In this document: piece by piece, positions 29,566 through 38,384 of the stretch
Layout: every line of letters starts with the position of its first letter
Numbering within the stretch: the stretch's first letter is position 1
Assembly (NCBI RefSeq): GCF_023897015.1
Contig: NZ_JAMHFY010000004.1
Coordinates: 1 to 64,000 of the forward strand
DNA: 64,000 bases
Reading direction: 5' to 3'
Source: Desulfosporosinus nitroreducens
Lineage (GTDB): Bacteria; Bacillota; Desulfitobacteriia; Desulfitobacteriales; Desulfitobacteriaceae
Program-made: the position numbers and the translations under genes
Notes under the pieces: generated by a model
What the model was told of the DNA's origin: nothing
The model's input: only the letters and a program-made list of their open reading frames with translations
The model's database searches: none

Positions 29566-30307
29566 ACAAGAATCAGCGAAAGTGCAAGCTAAGGAAAAAA
29601 TACTGGAAGCACTCTTCGAATATGCGGCTGCCTGTCATGTCGAAAACATAATCGCTGAGAATCCGATTGAGGATGATCCTGCTCCTGATTTTGCTATTTC
29701 ACCCGAATTTGACCGGAGAATGAAGAAGCTGATTGCCAGGCATGACAGAAAAGAAACATTTAAGAAAACAAGAAAAGAAACCGTCAGGTTCCTGCCAAAA
29801 GCAGCGATCTTTTTGCTGGTCTTGTTAGGAAGTTTTGCTATAGTCGTAACTAGTGTTCAAGCTTTAAGAGTGAAAGCATTAAATATCATTCTGAATATCC
29901 AGAATCAATACACCAGCATTCAAACGAAAGATGAAAATAACGGTCAAACGAAACCGGGTAACGAGCAAGTGCTGCCTAACTGGAGTGGATATGTTCCCAA
30001 CTATATTCCTCCTGGTTTTAAAATTGTTAAAACAGAAGAACGTGAACTGTTAAATGCTATTTATTATACAAATGAGCAAGGCCAAACCATTCGATTCACC
30101 CAGTATAGAAGTAGCGATACAGACTTAAGAGTAGATACAGAAGGTGCTATTGTAGAAAATATTTTGATACACAACAACGATGCACTTTTAGCCGAGAAAC
30201 AAGGACTTGTCAGTATTGTCTGGAAGGGAGAATTTCTGTTTTCCCTTATAGGAGAAGTAGATAAAGCAGAGATTATTAAAATGGCTGAAAGTATAAGTAA
30301 AAAATAA
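29558..30307 (+). CDS. DUF4367 membrane protein, probable anti-sigma factor
   Basis: A 249-aa protein: a cytoplasmic N-terminal part (~80 residues), one membrane helix (AAIFLLVLLGSFAIVVTSVQ, about 86-105) and an extracellular DUF4367 domain (from about 148, IPPGFKIVKTEERELLNAIY). DUF4367 is commonly found on proteins encoded beside ECF sigma factors and is thought to be the sensory part. The 8-nt overlap with the sigma gene supports an anti-sigma role, which is inference. Confidence 0.85.
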   Translation: MTEQESAKVQAKEKILEALFEYAAACHVENIIAENPIEDDPAPDFAISPEFDRRMKKLIARHDRKETFKKTRKETVRFLPKAAIFLLVLLGSFAIVVTSVQALRVKALNIILNIQNQYTSIQTKDENNGQTKPGNEQVLPNWSGYVPNYIPPGFKIVKTEERELLNAIYYTNEQGQTIRFTQYRSSDTDLRVDTEGAIVENILIHNNDALLAEKQGLVSIVWKGEFLFSLIGEVDKAEIIKMAESISKK

Positions 30308-30394
30308 ATGAATATTTTCCCAATAAAAGTGTAACAAAAAGCTGCCTTCTTTCGTTTATCTGGATGTAGGGATAAATGAAGGGAGGTGATTTTT

Positions 30395-30823
30395 ATGAGA
30401 AAGAGAGCAACAGTACTCGTCCTGTCACTTTTAATTCTTTGCCTGGCTCCCATGCAGGCGTTTGCCCTTGGGACAAATCGAGTAACCAACTCAGAAAGAG
30501 GGCCATTATGGGTAAGCATCACGGAATTCACAAATTCCTTTGAAATTTCCGGCAGCGGACTAGCTCAATTTGATACAAGCCTTTATGCCCGCAGCAACAT
30601 AAACAAAGTGGTCATTAATGCCTGCATTCAACAATATATCGATGGAAGTTGGCAGACAGTCAAAAGCTGGACGAGTAATTCTTACAGCAACAGCGGCTAT
30701 CTGAATCAAAAGTGGTATTTAGTGAGTGGTTATAATTACCGCCTGGTTTCAACCGGAGCAGTCTATCAGAATGATGTCTTGGTAGAGCAGACTTCTTACA
30801 CAGGTTCAAGTTATTGGTATTAG
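30395..30823 (+). CDS. Small secreted protein, DUF6147-like
   Basis: About 142 aa with a clear signal peptide (RKRATVLVLSLLILCLAPMQ, cleavage near AFA-LG). The mature part is rich in Ser, Tyr and Asn and probably all-beta, with paired segments such as INACIQQYIDGSWQTVKSW. It resembles DUF6147 proteins of spore formers; function unknown. The ATG at 30395 is preceded by GGGAGGTGAT. It is probably a target of the sigma factor just upstream, which is inference from position. Confidence 0.75.
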   Translation: MRKRATVLVLSLLILCLAPMQAFALGTNRVTNSERGPLWVSITEFTNSFEISGSGLAQFDTSLYARSNINKVVINACIQQYIDGSWQTVKSWTSNSYSNSGYLNQKWYLVSGYNYRLVSTGAVYQNDVLVEQTSYTGSSYWY

Positions 30824-30863
30824 GAAAAAAGAATTAAAATTAATTTAAGAGAGGTTGATTTTA

Positions 30864-32159
30864 ATGAAAGTTAGAAAAGATATTCCTGTATATGTAATAG
30901 TAGTTATGCTATTAATTTTCAGCATTGTACCTAATACTTTAGCGGCGACAGTTAATGAAAATGCACTATATGCCGGAGATCCAGTCAAACATGTAATTTC
31001 ACAGTATTTTGATAATTATTTTAAATCATATCAAACTCTTGAAGTTGTCAATTCGGATAATCTTGTTGAAGATAATGAAAATACCTTATTATATAAAAAA
31101 ATGCATGAACTTTCTGTTGAGGCAAATAAATTAGTTCGATTAAGCTATACCACATTTAAAGTTACTCTAGATTATCAGAATATCTCTTATTTAAATGATA
31201 CTGTTAATGTGAATCTTTTAATGAGTTGTGATTATGTATATTCATCAACACCAGATGCAAAATCATCAATAGGGAATATTAATTATAAGTTTAGCTTGAT
31301 TCATGAAAATGATGAGTATAAAATAATTTCAATCGATTCAAATTTTGATGAATTCGATAATTTTAAAAAATCTGTTGAAGAAAAAGTTTCTTCTTCCAAA
31401 ATAAGCAAAATAGATGCAATTAATAAAACGGCAGAAGAAAAGTCACAAGAAATTCGAGATACTGTAAAATATATCTCTGGTAACTCACTAAATAGTGAGA
31501 ATAATCCAGCAGATAGTACAACCTCATCAAACGAAGTAATGCCTCTTGGGGTTAATTCAACTTATTCATTTAATAGAATGCTTGCTCGTAATTGGGCACA
31601 AAGATTTGCTGAAGCTGATGAATCAGATAGGTTCTTTTACACTGCATATACACCTAGTGAGAATGATTGTACTAATTTCGTATCCCAATGTATTTGGGCT
31701 GGTTACGGGGGATATGTTGAAGGAAATGATACACAAACCAAAAACAATATTAACAATAGGGTAAGAATGGTTAACAATGTATGGCAAGCTGGTACAGGTG
31801 GAGGCGTACCTAATTGGGAAAGTGTTACTAATCTATGGAGCTATGCTACTACAAATACCGGAAACGGTCCAAGAGCAACAGGATTAAATAATGATCAACC
31901 GTACTATAACCTTTCACCGAGTAGCATATATTATGGAAATGCAATACAGGCTAGAACTGGTAGTTCTGGGAATTATACTCATTCGGTATTTGTTACGTAT
32001 AGCTTAGATTCGTCTACAACGGAATATAACCAAGTACTAGTGTCTCAACACACAGGTGATATGTATAATAGAAACCTTTGGGAACTTATTACATCAAAGG
32101 GTGGCAATAATTGTTATCTTAGAAAAATGTCCTTTAAAAATGCCAATTTTAGCAGTTAA
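30864..32159 (+). CDS. Secreted amidase-domain protein (Amidase_6)
   Basis: About 431 aa. Signal peptide (VYVIVVMLLIFSIVPNTLAA, about 8-27), a ~200-residue low-similarity middle, and a C-terminal putative amidase domain. That domain has NDCTNFVSQCIWAG (catalytic Cys), THSVFVTYS (catalytic His) and a final SQHTGD-type segment. This Cys-His fold is found in exported proteins of spore formers thought to act on peptide or cell-wall amides. The start at 30864 follows GAGAGG. The gene is AT-rich compared with flanking housekeeping genes. Confidence 0.85.
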   Translation: MKVRKDIPVYVIVVMLLIFSIVPNTLAATVNENALYAGDPVKHVISQYFDNYFKSYQTLEVVNSDNLVEDNENTLLYKKMHELSVEANKLVRLSYTTFKVTLDYQNISYLNDTVNVNLLMSCDYVYSSTPDAKSSIGNINYKFSLIHENDEYKIISIDSNFDEFDNFKKSVEEKVSSSKISKIDAINKTAEEKSQEIRDTVKYISGNSLNSENNPADSTTSSNEVMPLGVNSTYSFNRMLARNWAQRFAEADESDRFFYTAYTPSENDCTNFVSQCIWAGYGGYVEGNDTQTKNNINNRVRMVNNVWQAGTGGGVPNWESVTNLWSYATTNTGNGPRATGLNNDQPYYNLSPSSIYYGNAIQARTGSSGNYTHSVFVTYSLDSSTTEYNQVLVSQHTGDMYNRNLWELITSKGGNNCYLRKMSFKNANFSS

Positions 32160-32177
32160 TTTAAAATATTTTTATGA

Positions 32178-32226
32178 AAACGGAATTGATTCTGTGTATA
32201 TACAACAATTCCGTTCCATTTTTTTA
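32178..32226 (+). terminator. Intrinsic terminator after the amidase gene
   Basis: Stem AACGGAATTG / CAATTCCGTT with a 17-nt loop is followed by CCATTTTTTT on the plus strand, 20 nt past the stop codon. Confidence 0.85.
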
Positions 32227-32248
32227 CAGAAAGGAATTGATAATAATC

Positions 32249-32725
32249 ATGAAAAGAATTTTATTGATGGCATTCCTGCTAATTTTATCTTTCAACGTAA
32301 TTGGATGTTCTCAATTTCAAAATACTGAAAATATTAACAGCTTACCTGTTCCTGATCAAAAAATTACAACGGAAGATATTAATGAAGGGAAACAAGTGAT
32401 TAGGGATTATGTTAACGCCTTAAAAAGCAGGAATTTGGAAGATTTAAATAAAACATTAGGAATGTATAAAAATGGACTTTATAATAAAGACAACATTGGT
32501 AATTTTAATTCTAACCTTGAAATTGATACTATTGCGTATCCGGGTAAATATCTTAAAGCTAATATCCCCCCAAGTAGTTATAAATCCAATTACGGAAAAG
32601 ACCCATATAAATCTATGTGTCTTCATGTAACTTTTACAGAAGGAACTAACAAAAAAGACTGGGATTATATTTTAATTAAAGAAACTGAACAATCTCCGTG
32701 GGTTATACATGATTGGGGCGTTTGA
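32249..32725 (+). CDS. Small lipoprotein, DUF4829-like
   Basis: About 158 aa. A lipoprotein signal peptide ends in SFNVIGC, with the modified Cys near residue 20. The rest, starting EDINEGKQVIRDYVNALKSR, resembles NTF2-like or DUF4829 domains of Firmicute lipoproteins. Function unknown. The ATG at 32249 is chosen over 32174 because the signal peptide starts there and AAGGAATT lies upstream. It follows the amidase gene after a terminator, so it may have its own promoter. Confidence 0.7.
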   Translation: MKRILLMAFLLILSFNVIGCSQFQNTENINSLPVPDQKITTEDINEGKQVIRDYVNALKSRNLEDLNKTLGMYKNGLYNKDNIGNFNSNLEIDTIAYPGKYLKANIPPSSYKSNYGKDPYKSMCLHVTFTEGTNKKDWDYILIKETEQSPWVIHDWGV

Positions 32726-32812
32726 GAATCATTACTCTGTGACTCAGCTTTCACCTCGCCAACGGGGTCGAAATTTTCGTCCCAACAAAATCATACGCTC
32801 AAACAACGGGAA

Positions 32813-33073
32813 ATGATTCTGACAATGTCTGGAGTTACATACCTGGATTGGCTGAGTTCCGGAAATATTCCTTACAGAGCCGCGGGTATTCCGTATTGTT
32901 GGGGTGGATTTGATTCATTAAATACTGGCTCATCTTCTTCTTGGAGTAATTACGGCAATGCAATGAGTTATGGTGCAAATGCAAGTAATGTTTACTTTTC
33001 TAGTTATTATAAATCAGGTCCATCTGATATCTCGATTGTTCAGGTTATGTTTCGCTTAAAAAGAGAAGGCTAG
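32813..33073 (+). pseudogene. Frameshifted fragment of an NlpC/P60-type secreted hydrolase
   Basis: The open frame gives GIPYCWGGFDSLNTGSSSSW, a segment that in secreted NlpC/P60-like proteins precedes the catalytic Cys motif. In this frame the motif is missing, but a shift by one base near 33025-33034 reads LDCSGYVS (from 33031), the expected catalytic sequence. The gene is therefore interrupted by a small indel. No start codon with a good ribosome site and no signal peptide were found, so the 5' part is lost too. Confidence 0.75.
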
Positions 33074-33147
33074 TTCATTTGGGTTTCGGGGCCTTCCGAA
33101 TGGGATGCTTGGGTAAAATCAAACTTGGCATAGAACCGTGAATGACA

Positions 33148-33205
33148 AGGGGACGGGGTTATTAACGGGAATGCGTGGTGTCAATAACCCCATCCCCCTG
33201 ACGCT
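33148..33205. terminator. Long GC-rich hairpin between convergent genes
   Basis: Arms GGGGACGGGGTTATT and AATAACCCCATCCCC enclose ~20 nt. There is no strong T run on either side, so termination is only a possibility. It lies where plus-strand transcription from the secreted-protein block meets minus-strand transcription from ftcD. Confidence 0.5.
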
Positions 33206-33240
33206 TTCCGAGGGGCCGATGCTCTACCATTACATCTATC

Positions 33241-33867
33241 TTAACCAATGACCTCTTGAGCTCGCGCTAAAATCAGCTGATTATATTTATCGGCGTCTTC
33301 TTGTAACACCACGATCTTTTCCCGAATATTTTTAAGAAATGTCTCATCATTTATGGAACCTAAATTAATCTTAACGTTGAATATCGCCCCTTGAAAACCT
33401 GCATAAGCCGTTACCCCGGAAACCGCCGCATCACAGGCCGTGTTAGGGTTGCCGATTGTTAAGACTCTGAGCGAAAGTTTCAAGACCTCAACACAAGACT
33501 CAGCTACTTTAAGGGGCAGAAGGGTTGCCTGTATTGTAGCCTCTTGTATCTTTTCTGACCTTAGAGTTTTCTCAGCATCCGTTTCCTTCGGTAATTTATA
33601 AGCCTTCATGACCTCTACAAAGGAATCCGTGTCCCCATCAATATAATCCATTAAATCATTTTTTAAGGCCAGCCCTTTTTGCTTAATTTCGGAAATCTCG
33701 TCTTGGACACTGCTAAACTTAGGTTTACCTTCTGTAAAATTACAAACCATGATACTCAAGGCTGCCCCTAATGATCCGGCAAGAGCCGCCGCACTCCCTC
33801 CGCCGGGAGCCGGGGAATTACTCGCTAACTCTTCCACAAATCCGCTCACAGTCTTGTTAATCAACAT
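33241..33867 (-). CDS. Cyclodeaminase/cyclohydrolase family protein (formimino-THF cyclodeaminase-like)
   Basis: A 208-aa helical protein of the FTCD_C family. The N-terminal segment SNSPAPGGGSAAALAGSLGA (about 16-35) is diagnostic. Homologues convert 5-formimino-THF to 5,10-methenyl-THF, or act as methenyl-THF cyclohydrolases (FchA). It lies 29 nt after ftcD, whose product is 5-formimino-THF, so the deaminase role is likely. The clostridial FchA activity is the alternative. Confidence 0.9.
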   Translation of the reverse strand: MLINKTVSGFVEELASNSPAPGGGSAAALAGSLGAALSIMVCNFTEGKPKFSSVQDEISEIKQKGLALKNDLMDYIDGDTDSFVEVMKAYKLPKETDAEKTLRSEKIQEATIQATLLPLKVAESCVEVLKLSLRVLTIGNPNTACDAAVSGVTAYAGFQGAIFNVKINLGSINDETFLKNIREKIVVLQEDADKYNQLILARAQEVIG

Positions 33868-33896
33868 AAATTTACCCCCTTTATTCCAGTTCGATA

Positions 33897-34796
33897 TTAG
33901 TCTTCAACCAAATTCTCTTCAAAAACTTGCTTGCGGTCAAAGTTTTCTAAACGCAGATAAAACTCAGCCACATCCAGGAGCGCCTGCAAAGGAGTCACCC
34001 CCACTAATTCACTGCCAATAATACTCACACCATACCGAGCTGCCTCGGATTTCACTGTCTCGAAAACCCGGAACAGGGGAGTGCCTGTATAATTAACCAT
34101 ATTAATAGACACTTGGGCAACATCTCGATCCTCCAGCATTACTCCCATCGCTCGAACATACTTAAATCCTCCCTTGACTTCACGGATGGAATCAGCAATT
34201 CTTTTCGCAATACTGAGGTCATTCGTGCCCAGATTAATATTGTAAGCCACCAAGAATTGCCGTGCACCAACCACGGTAGCACCGGCCGTAGGATGCATTT
34301 TAGGTTGGCCGTAATCAGGATGTCGTTCAGGGTTACTTATTTCAGCCTTTAACCCCTCATACTCGCCTTTCCTAACATCAGGCAGCCTTTTTCTGTTCGG
34401 TACTTTAGCTGCTTCCTCATACAAATAAACAGGGATATCCAGCTTGCCTGCAATCTCAGAACCCAGTTCATTGGCCAGCTGAACACATTCTTCCATGCTA
34501 ACCTCTTTAACAGGAATAAAGGGAATGACATCCGTTGCTCCAACCCGCGGATGCCCTCCTTGTTGTTGCTCCATGTCAATCAATTCACACGCCTTGGCAC
34601 AGGCATTAAAGGCGGCAAGTTTAACACTTTGGGGTTCCCCTACGAAGGTTACGACGGTTCGATTATGACTGGCGTCAGGCTTAACGTCAAGAAGTTTTAC
34701 CCCCTTGACCTTTTTAACCTCCTCAACGATAGCTTCTATTACTTCCGGACGGCGCCCCTCACTAAAATTCGGTACACATTCTACGAGTTTTCCCAT
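33897..34796 (-). CDS. ftcD: Glutamate formimidoyltransferase
   Basis: A 299-aa enzyme that moves the formimino group of formiminoglutamate to tetrahydrofolate, the last step of one histidine breakdown route and also used in purine fermentation. It starts KLVECVPNFSEGRRPEVIEA and has GGHPRVGATDVIPF (about 81-94) with the active-site His. It forms a two-gene unit with the cyclodeaminase. No hutH, hutU or hutI is in the window. Confidence 0.95.
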   Translation of the reverse strand: MGKLVECVPNFSEGRRPEVIEAIVEEVKKVKGVKLLDVKPDASHNRTVVTFVGEPQSVKLAAFNACAKACELIDMEQQQGGHPRVGATDVIPFIPVKEVSMEECVQLANELGSEIAGKLDIPVYLYEEAAKVPNRKRLPDVRKGEYEGLKAEISNPERHPDYGQPKMHPTAGATVVGARQFLVAYNINLGTNDLSIAKRIADSIREVKGGFKYVRAMGVMLEDRDVAQVSINMVNYTGTPLFRVFETVKSEAARYGVSIIGSELVGVTPLQALLDVAEFYLRLENFDRKQVFEENLVED

Positions 34797-34906
34797 TTAT
34801 TCTTGACCCCTCTCTATAATTATAGGTTTTTTACTCCAACCTAAGTTTCAGCCTTAGTTCTTATATCTGCAAATATAACCAAAGCTTATTCCTTTGATGT
34901 CTTATG

Positions 34907-34956
34907 TATCTATATAAATACTGCCCTTTTTATGACCTTAGAGAAAAGGCAGTCCA
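34907..34956 (-). terminator. Possible terminator after the EamA transporter
   Basis: Arms ACTGCCTTTT and AAAAAGGGCAGT pair on the minus strand and are followed by ATTTATAT, downstream of the stop at 34968. The T run is poor, so confidence is low. Confidence 0.4.
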
Positions 34957-34967
34957 TTTCTTCATAT

Positions 34968-35837
34968 TTATACAGAAAGCTTAAGCAGGGCGACCCCAAC
35001 CAAGACAAGTATAACTCCAATGATTTTACGTTTCAAATTCCATCTCTCTTTGAGAATAACGATGCCGACAATTATTGTTAGAACCGTCGAGGTTTGGGCT
35101 AAGGGTCCAACCACTGAAAGGTCTCCGCCGTATTTATAGGCTGCATATAGTGCCAAGGTAGAAATCATTTGGAAGACAGCGCTTATGAGCACAATTAAGG
35201 TGCTTTTTTGCGGTTTTATAAAATATCTCAGATTTCCAAACGTCTTAGGAATAAAAATCACCGTAAAGATTGCTGGAATTATGTAGACAACCACTTGATA
35301 TAAGACCACCGAGAAAGAGTTCAGGGCAATCTTATCCAATGCATACGAAGCACTAATTAAAAGAGAGTAGATTAGGGTGTAGAGGTGAGGTTTTCCAAAG
35401 TCCTTAAAGCTCCCTTTGTCCCAATATATCACAATTAAGCCCCCGAAAATAAGGGCAATGCCCAGGAAGCTACTTAAATTGACGGATTCCCCAAAGAGAA
35501 AAATTCCAAACACTAAAAACCAAATTGATCGTGTTGTGGCAATGGTTTCAACCTGGCTGACCTCCGTACTCTTTAAGGCATTATAATATAAAAACATACA
35601 CACCATATAAAAAACACTTGATAGTATTACAACCAACCACAGTTCCGGACTGCTCGCGATACTAGGCTTCTCCACCATTAGGAGGGGAATGCTCAAAACT
35701 CCGACAACGAAAAGAAAAAACGCACTGAAGGCGGCAGGATCAACCTCTTGATCCTTCAACACCTGCTTTTGAATAACCTTAGATGCTGAATTAGTAACAA
35801 TATAGATCAAAACTAATTGAAACCAATCTAAATACAT
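34968..35837 (-). CDS. EamA/DMT-family transporter
   Basis: A 289-aa membrane protein with about ten hydrophobic helices in two EamA repeats (about 1-140 and 150-289). Each repeat ends in a segment like LSSFLGIALIFGGLIVIYW and RKIIGVILVLVGVALLKL. Drug/metabolite transporters export amino acids, sugars or nucleotides; the substrate is unknown. It is cut off from the nif operon by the strong terminator at 35889-35938, so it is probably not part of it. Confidence 0.9.
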   Translation of the reverse strand: MYLDWFQLVLIYIVTNSASKVIQKQVLKDQEVDPAAFSAFFLFVVGVLSIPLLMVEKPSIASSPELWLVVILSSVFYMVCMFLYYNALKSTEVSQVETIATTRSIWFLVFGIFLFGESVNLSSFLGIALIFGGLIVIYWDKGSFKDFGKPHLYTLIYSLLISASYALDKIALNSFSVVLYQVVVYIIPAIFTVIFIPKTFGNLRYFIKPQKSTLIVLISAVFQMISTLALYAAYKYGGDLSVVGPLAQTSTVLTIIVGIVILKERWNLKRKIIGVILVLVGVALLKLSV

Positions 35838-35888
35838 TATGTATCCTCTCTTCGGTTAGGTAATCCAATCCCTCCAATTCTACGCCAA

Positions 35889-35938
35889 ATGACAAAAACC
35901 TTCTTTTCAAGCAATTTGCTTAAAAGAAGGTTTTTGTC
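35889..35938 (-). terminator. Strong bidirectional terminator closing the nif operon
   Basis: A ~22-bp stem (GACAAAAACCTTCTTTT with its complement, AAGCAAATTGCTT at the top) runs into TTTTTGTC on either strand. It lies 15 nt after the nifV stop and before the EamA gene, so it marks the end of the nif transcript. Confidence 0.92.
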
Positions 35939-35953
35939 GTTTCTTTTGATCAA

Positions 35954-37069
35954 TCATGAGCTTAACACAATTCCTAAGAATTCTTCTTCCTCCAGGGGCC
36001 TATTGAGTTGCTGAATTCTATCAAGGGCTTTACCTAACAGTTCTTTAACCGTGTCTTGATCACAGTCCATACCTCTTGATTTGAGCAGCCTTACAACGTT
36101 CTTAGACTTGGTATGCTTGCCAAAGGCAGTTGAGTGCTTCCTGCCTACGCTCTCCGGCGGAAAAGTTTGATAGTTAGCATAGTCCTTCTGTATCCCATCA
36201 ATGTGAATAGCAGACGTATGAGTAAATACATCAGATCCAATAATCGGTTTTGCCCGAGGAATCCTACGGTCAGATGCTGCACTTACTATTGAAGCAATTG
36301 AATTTAAGCGTTTAAGATCAAGTCGCACCTCTTGCTTGAGACAATATTTCAGAGCAACCGCAACTTCTTCGAGGGCAGCATTGCCAGTTCTCTCTCCTAA
36401 GCCTCCTACCGTAACACTTACCGCTTTAAAGCCCGCCTGAACCGCTGCCAGAGAATTAGCCGTCGCCATTCCTAAGTCGTTATGAGCATGAAGTTCTAAC
36501 GGAATCCTCGATAGCTTTGCTAATTCTTGTAACGTAAAGAAAACCTGCAGAGGCTCAAGGATACCCATGGTGTCAGAAAATCGAATTCTATCAACCCCTA
36601 ATTTTTGAGCTTCCAAAATAATCTCTTTAACAAAGTTTAAATCTGCTCGGCTGGCGTCTTCCAGGCCAAGAACGATATAGCCGACTTCTTGCTTGGCATT
36701 GCGCACACATTGGCCCATCTGATCAAGAAGCCAGCCCTGATCCTTATTTAACTTATGCTTAATTTGCTGTTCAGAGGTGGGAATGCAAATGGCAACTCCC
36801 TCGACCCCAGTTCGATAACTTGCCAAAAGATCCGATAAAACGACTCGATTCCAGGTGATTAACCGAACTGGCAACTTTAGAGCGACCAACTGAGAAATTT
36901 TCTTTGCTTCGGCACCACCCATGGCAGGTACTCCTACTTCCAACTCATCAATCCCAGCGTCCACCAAGGCCCGGGCAATCATTTCTTTCTCTGGCCAACC
37001 GAAGGAAACTCCGGGAGCTTGCTCTCCATCCCTTAGGGTTGTATCGCATAATAAAACCCGTTGCGCCAT
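35954..37069 (-). CDS. nifV: Homocitrate synthase NifV
   Basis: A 371-aa enzyme that condenses acetyl-CoA and 2-oxoglutarate to homocitrate, the organic ligand of FeMo-co. The N-terminus LLCDTTLRDGEQAPGVSF is the HMGL/citramalate synthase signature, and LELHAHNDLGMATANSLAA (about 185-203) holds the metal-binding HxH. The ATG at 37069 (MAQRVLL) is preferred over 37108, since the longer form adds residues upstream of the normal start. It is the last nif gene, 25 nt after nifB. Confidence 0.95.
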   Translation of the reverse strand: MAQRVLLCDTTLRDGEQAPGVSFGWPEKEMIARALVDAGIDELEVGVPAMGGAEAKKISQLVALKLPVRLITWNRVVLSDLLASYRTGVEGVAICIPTSEQQIKHKLNKDQGWLLDQMGQCVRNAKQEVGYIVLGLEDASRADLNFVKEIILEAQKLGVDRIRFSDTMGILEPLQVFFTLQELAKLSRIPLELHAHNDLGMATANSLAAVQAGFKAVSVTVGGLGERTGNAALEEVAVALKYCLKQEVRLDLKRLNSIASIVSAASDRRIPRAKPIIGSDVFTHTSAIHIDGIQKDYANYQTFPPESVGRKHSTAFGKHTKSKNVVRLLKSRGMDCDQDTVKELLGKALDRIQQLNRPLEEEEFLGIVLSS

Positions 37070-37094
37070 CTTAACTTTAACCCCTTTCTTATCA

Positions 37095-37931
37095 TCAGAC
37101 CAAACCAATTGCGTCAGCTCGGCATTGTTGACAATGCATCATTTGGGGAAGAATTGAGCTCAGAACGCTTCGGTAGTTTTTAATCAGCTCTTTGGGTGGA
37201 GCCATTGTGTGAGCGAGTTTCCCTTGAGGAATTAAAGGCAATAAATTGTGAATATGCGCTCCTCGTTTTTTAACTTCCAACGCTAAACTATATAACAGAT
37301 GTTCATTGACCCCAGGAATAACCACAGTATTGACTTTCACCGTCATTCCGGCCTTTGACGCTTGCTCAAGCCCCAGCAATTGATTATTTATCAGAATCCT
37401 TGTCCCCTCAGGACCAATCATAGTTTTTCCTTCCCAGCGAACATGACTATATATCTTAGCACCTACTTGCGAGTCGAGTGTATTGATCGTTACTGTAACG
37501 TGGGAAACTCCTATATCCACCAATTCTGCGAGCTTTTCCGGTAAGAGAAGTCCATTGGTACTCAGGCAAAGAATCATTTCCGGAAAGTGCTCTTTTACCT
37601 TTCTCAGAGATTGAAAGGTCTCCTCATTAGCTAAGGGTTCTCCAGGGCCCGCAATTCCTACAACAGTCAGTTGAGATCCTATAGCAGAGGATTTTGCCTT
37701 TAGGACTGTTTCAATTGCTTCACTAGAGTTAATCACCTTACTGGTCACTCCCGGACGAGATTCGTTGGCACAATCAAATTTGCGCACACAATAATTGCAA
37801 GATATATTACACTCGGGCGCTACTGCTAAATGGATTCGTCCGGTTTTTCCATGCCCGGAAGTTGAGAAGCAGGGATGTCCTTGATTTAAATTTGATCCGG
37901 TTATACTCGCATGATTACATTCTCGATGCAT
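37095..37931 (-). CDS. nifB: Nitrogenase cofactor biosynthesis radical SAM protein NifB
   Basis: NifB (about 278 aa) makes NifB-co, the [8Fe-9S-C] core of the nitrogenase cofactor. The radical SAM motif is CNISCNYC (C41, C45, C48). The C-terminal CQQCRADAIG is also conserved. It is the short form without a fused NifX-like domain, as in methanogens and many Firmicutes. MHRECNHASI at 37931 is chosen as start because GGGAGA lies 8 nt upstream. A separate NifX-like gene is nearby. Confidence 0.96.
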   Translation of the reverse strand: MHRECNHASITGSNLNQGHPCFSTSGHGKTGRIHLAVAPECNISCNYCVRKFDCANESRPGVTSKVINSSEAIETVLKAKSSAIGSQLTVVGIAGPGEPLANEETFQSLRKVKEHFPEMILCLSTNGLLLPEKLAELVDIGVSHVTVTINTLDSQVGAKIYSHVRWEGKTMIGPEGTRILINNQLLGLEQASKAGMTVKVNTVVIPGVNEHLLYSLALEVKKRGAHIHNLLPLIPQGKLAHTMAPPKELIKNYRSVLSSILPQMMHCQQCRADAIGLV

Positions 37932-38011
37932 ATTAATCTCTCCCTCGTTCATTCTTATTTGTTTTTCTAAATCCAAAAGTACACACATGCACGCGAATGT
38001 CCCTCACAAAA

Positions 38012-38281
38012 TCAAGCTAATTTTGCCTTAAACGTATAGGCACGGCGAACGCAGATCCTACCACAAGATTGGCAACCAATGCATTGATCCTTATTGGAAA
38101 TCTTAGCAACATGCCGTTCGGTCCCCTCATCATCTTCGAAACTTTCCAGCCCTAAGCATTCCTGGACACACAATTTCACACAACGTCCACATCCCAGGCA
38201 CAAAGCTTTATTAATCTCATCTACAAACTTGGGAGTCCAGGGTAATCCCCCATAGGTTTTATATACTAAAACGTCACTCAA
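38012..38281 (-). CDS. nif-specific 2[4Fe-4S] ferredoxin (FdxB/ferredoxin III type)
   Basis: An 89-aa ferredoxin with two cluster motifs, CLGCGRCVKLC (about 28-38) and CIGCQSCGRIC (about 66-76). The lead segment YGGLPWTPKFVDEINKA is typical of the nif-linked ferredoxin III family. It probably supplies electrons for cofactor assembly or to the Fe protein. It lies between the nifX-like gene and nifB. Confidence 0.93.
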   Translation of the reverse strand: MSDVLVYKTYGGLPWTPKFVDEINKALCLGCGRCVKLCVQECLGLESFEDDEGTERHVAKISNKDQCIGCQSCGRICVRRAYTFKAKLA

Positions 38282-38384
38282 TTTTATCCATCCTCCTTCT
38301 AGCTGATCCCTGCGTCACTTCGATTTCTCCGCACTTTCTCAGGCTTCGATCCTTTAAAAAACTTTAATTTCCAGAAAACTTTAT

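Noticed and set aside
34907-34956. Possible riboswitch upstream of ftcD/EamA boundary
   Set aside because: Only one imperfect hairpin is seen, with no conserved riboswitch core. It is listed merely as a weak terminator.
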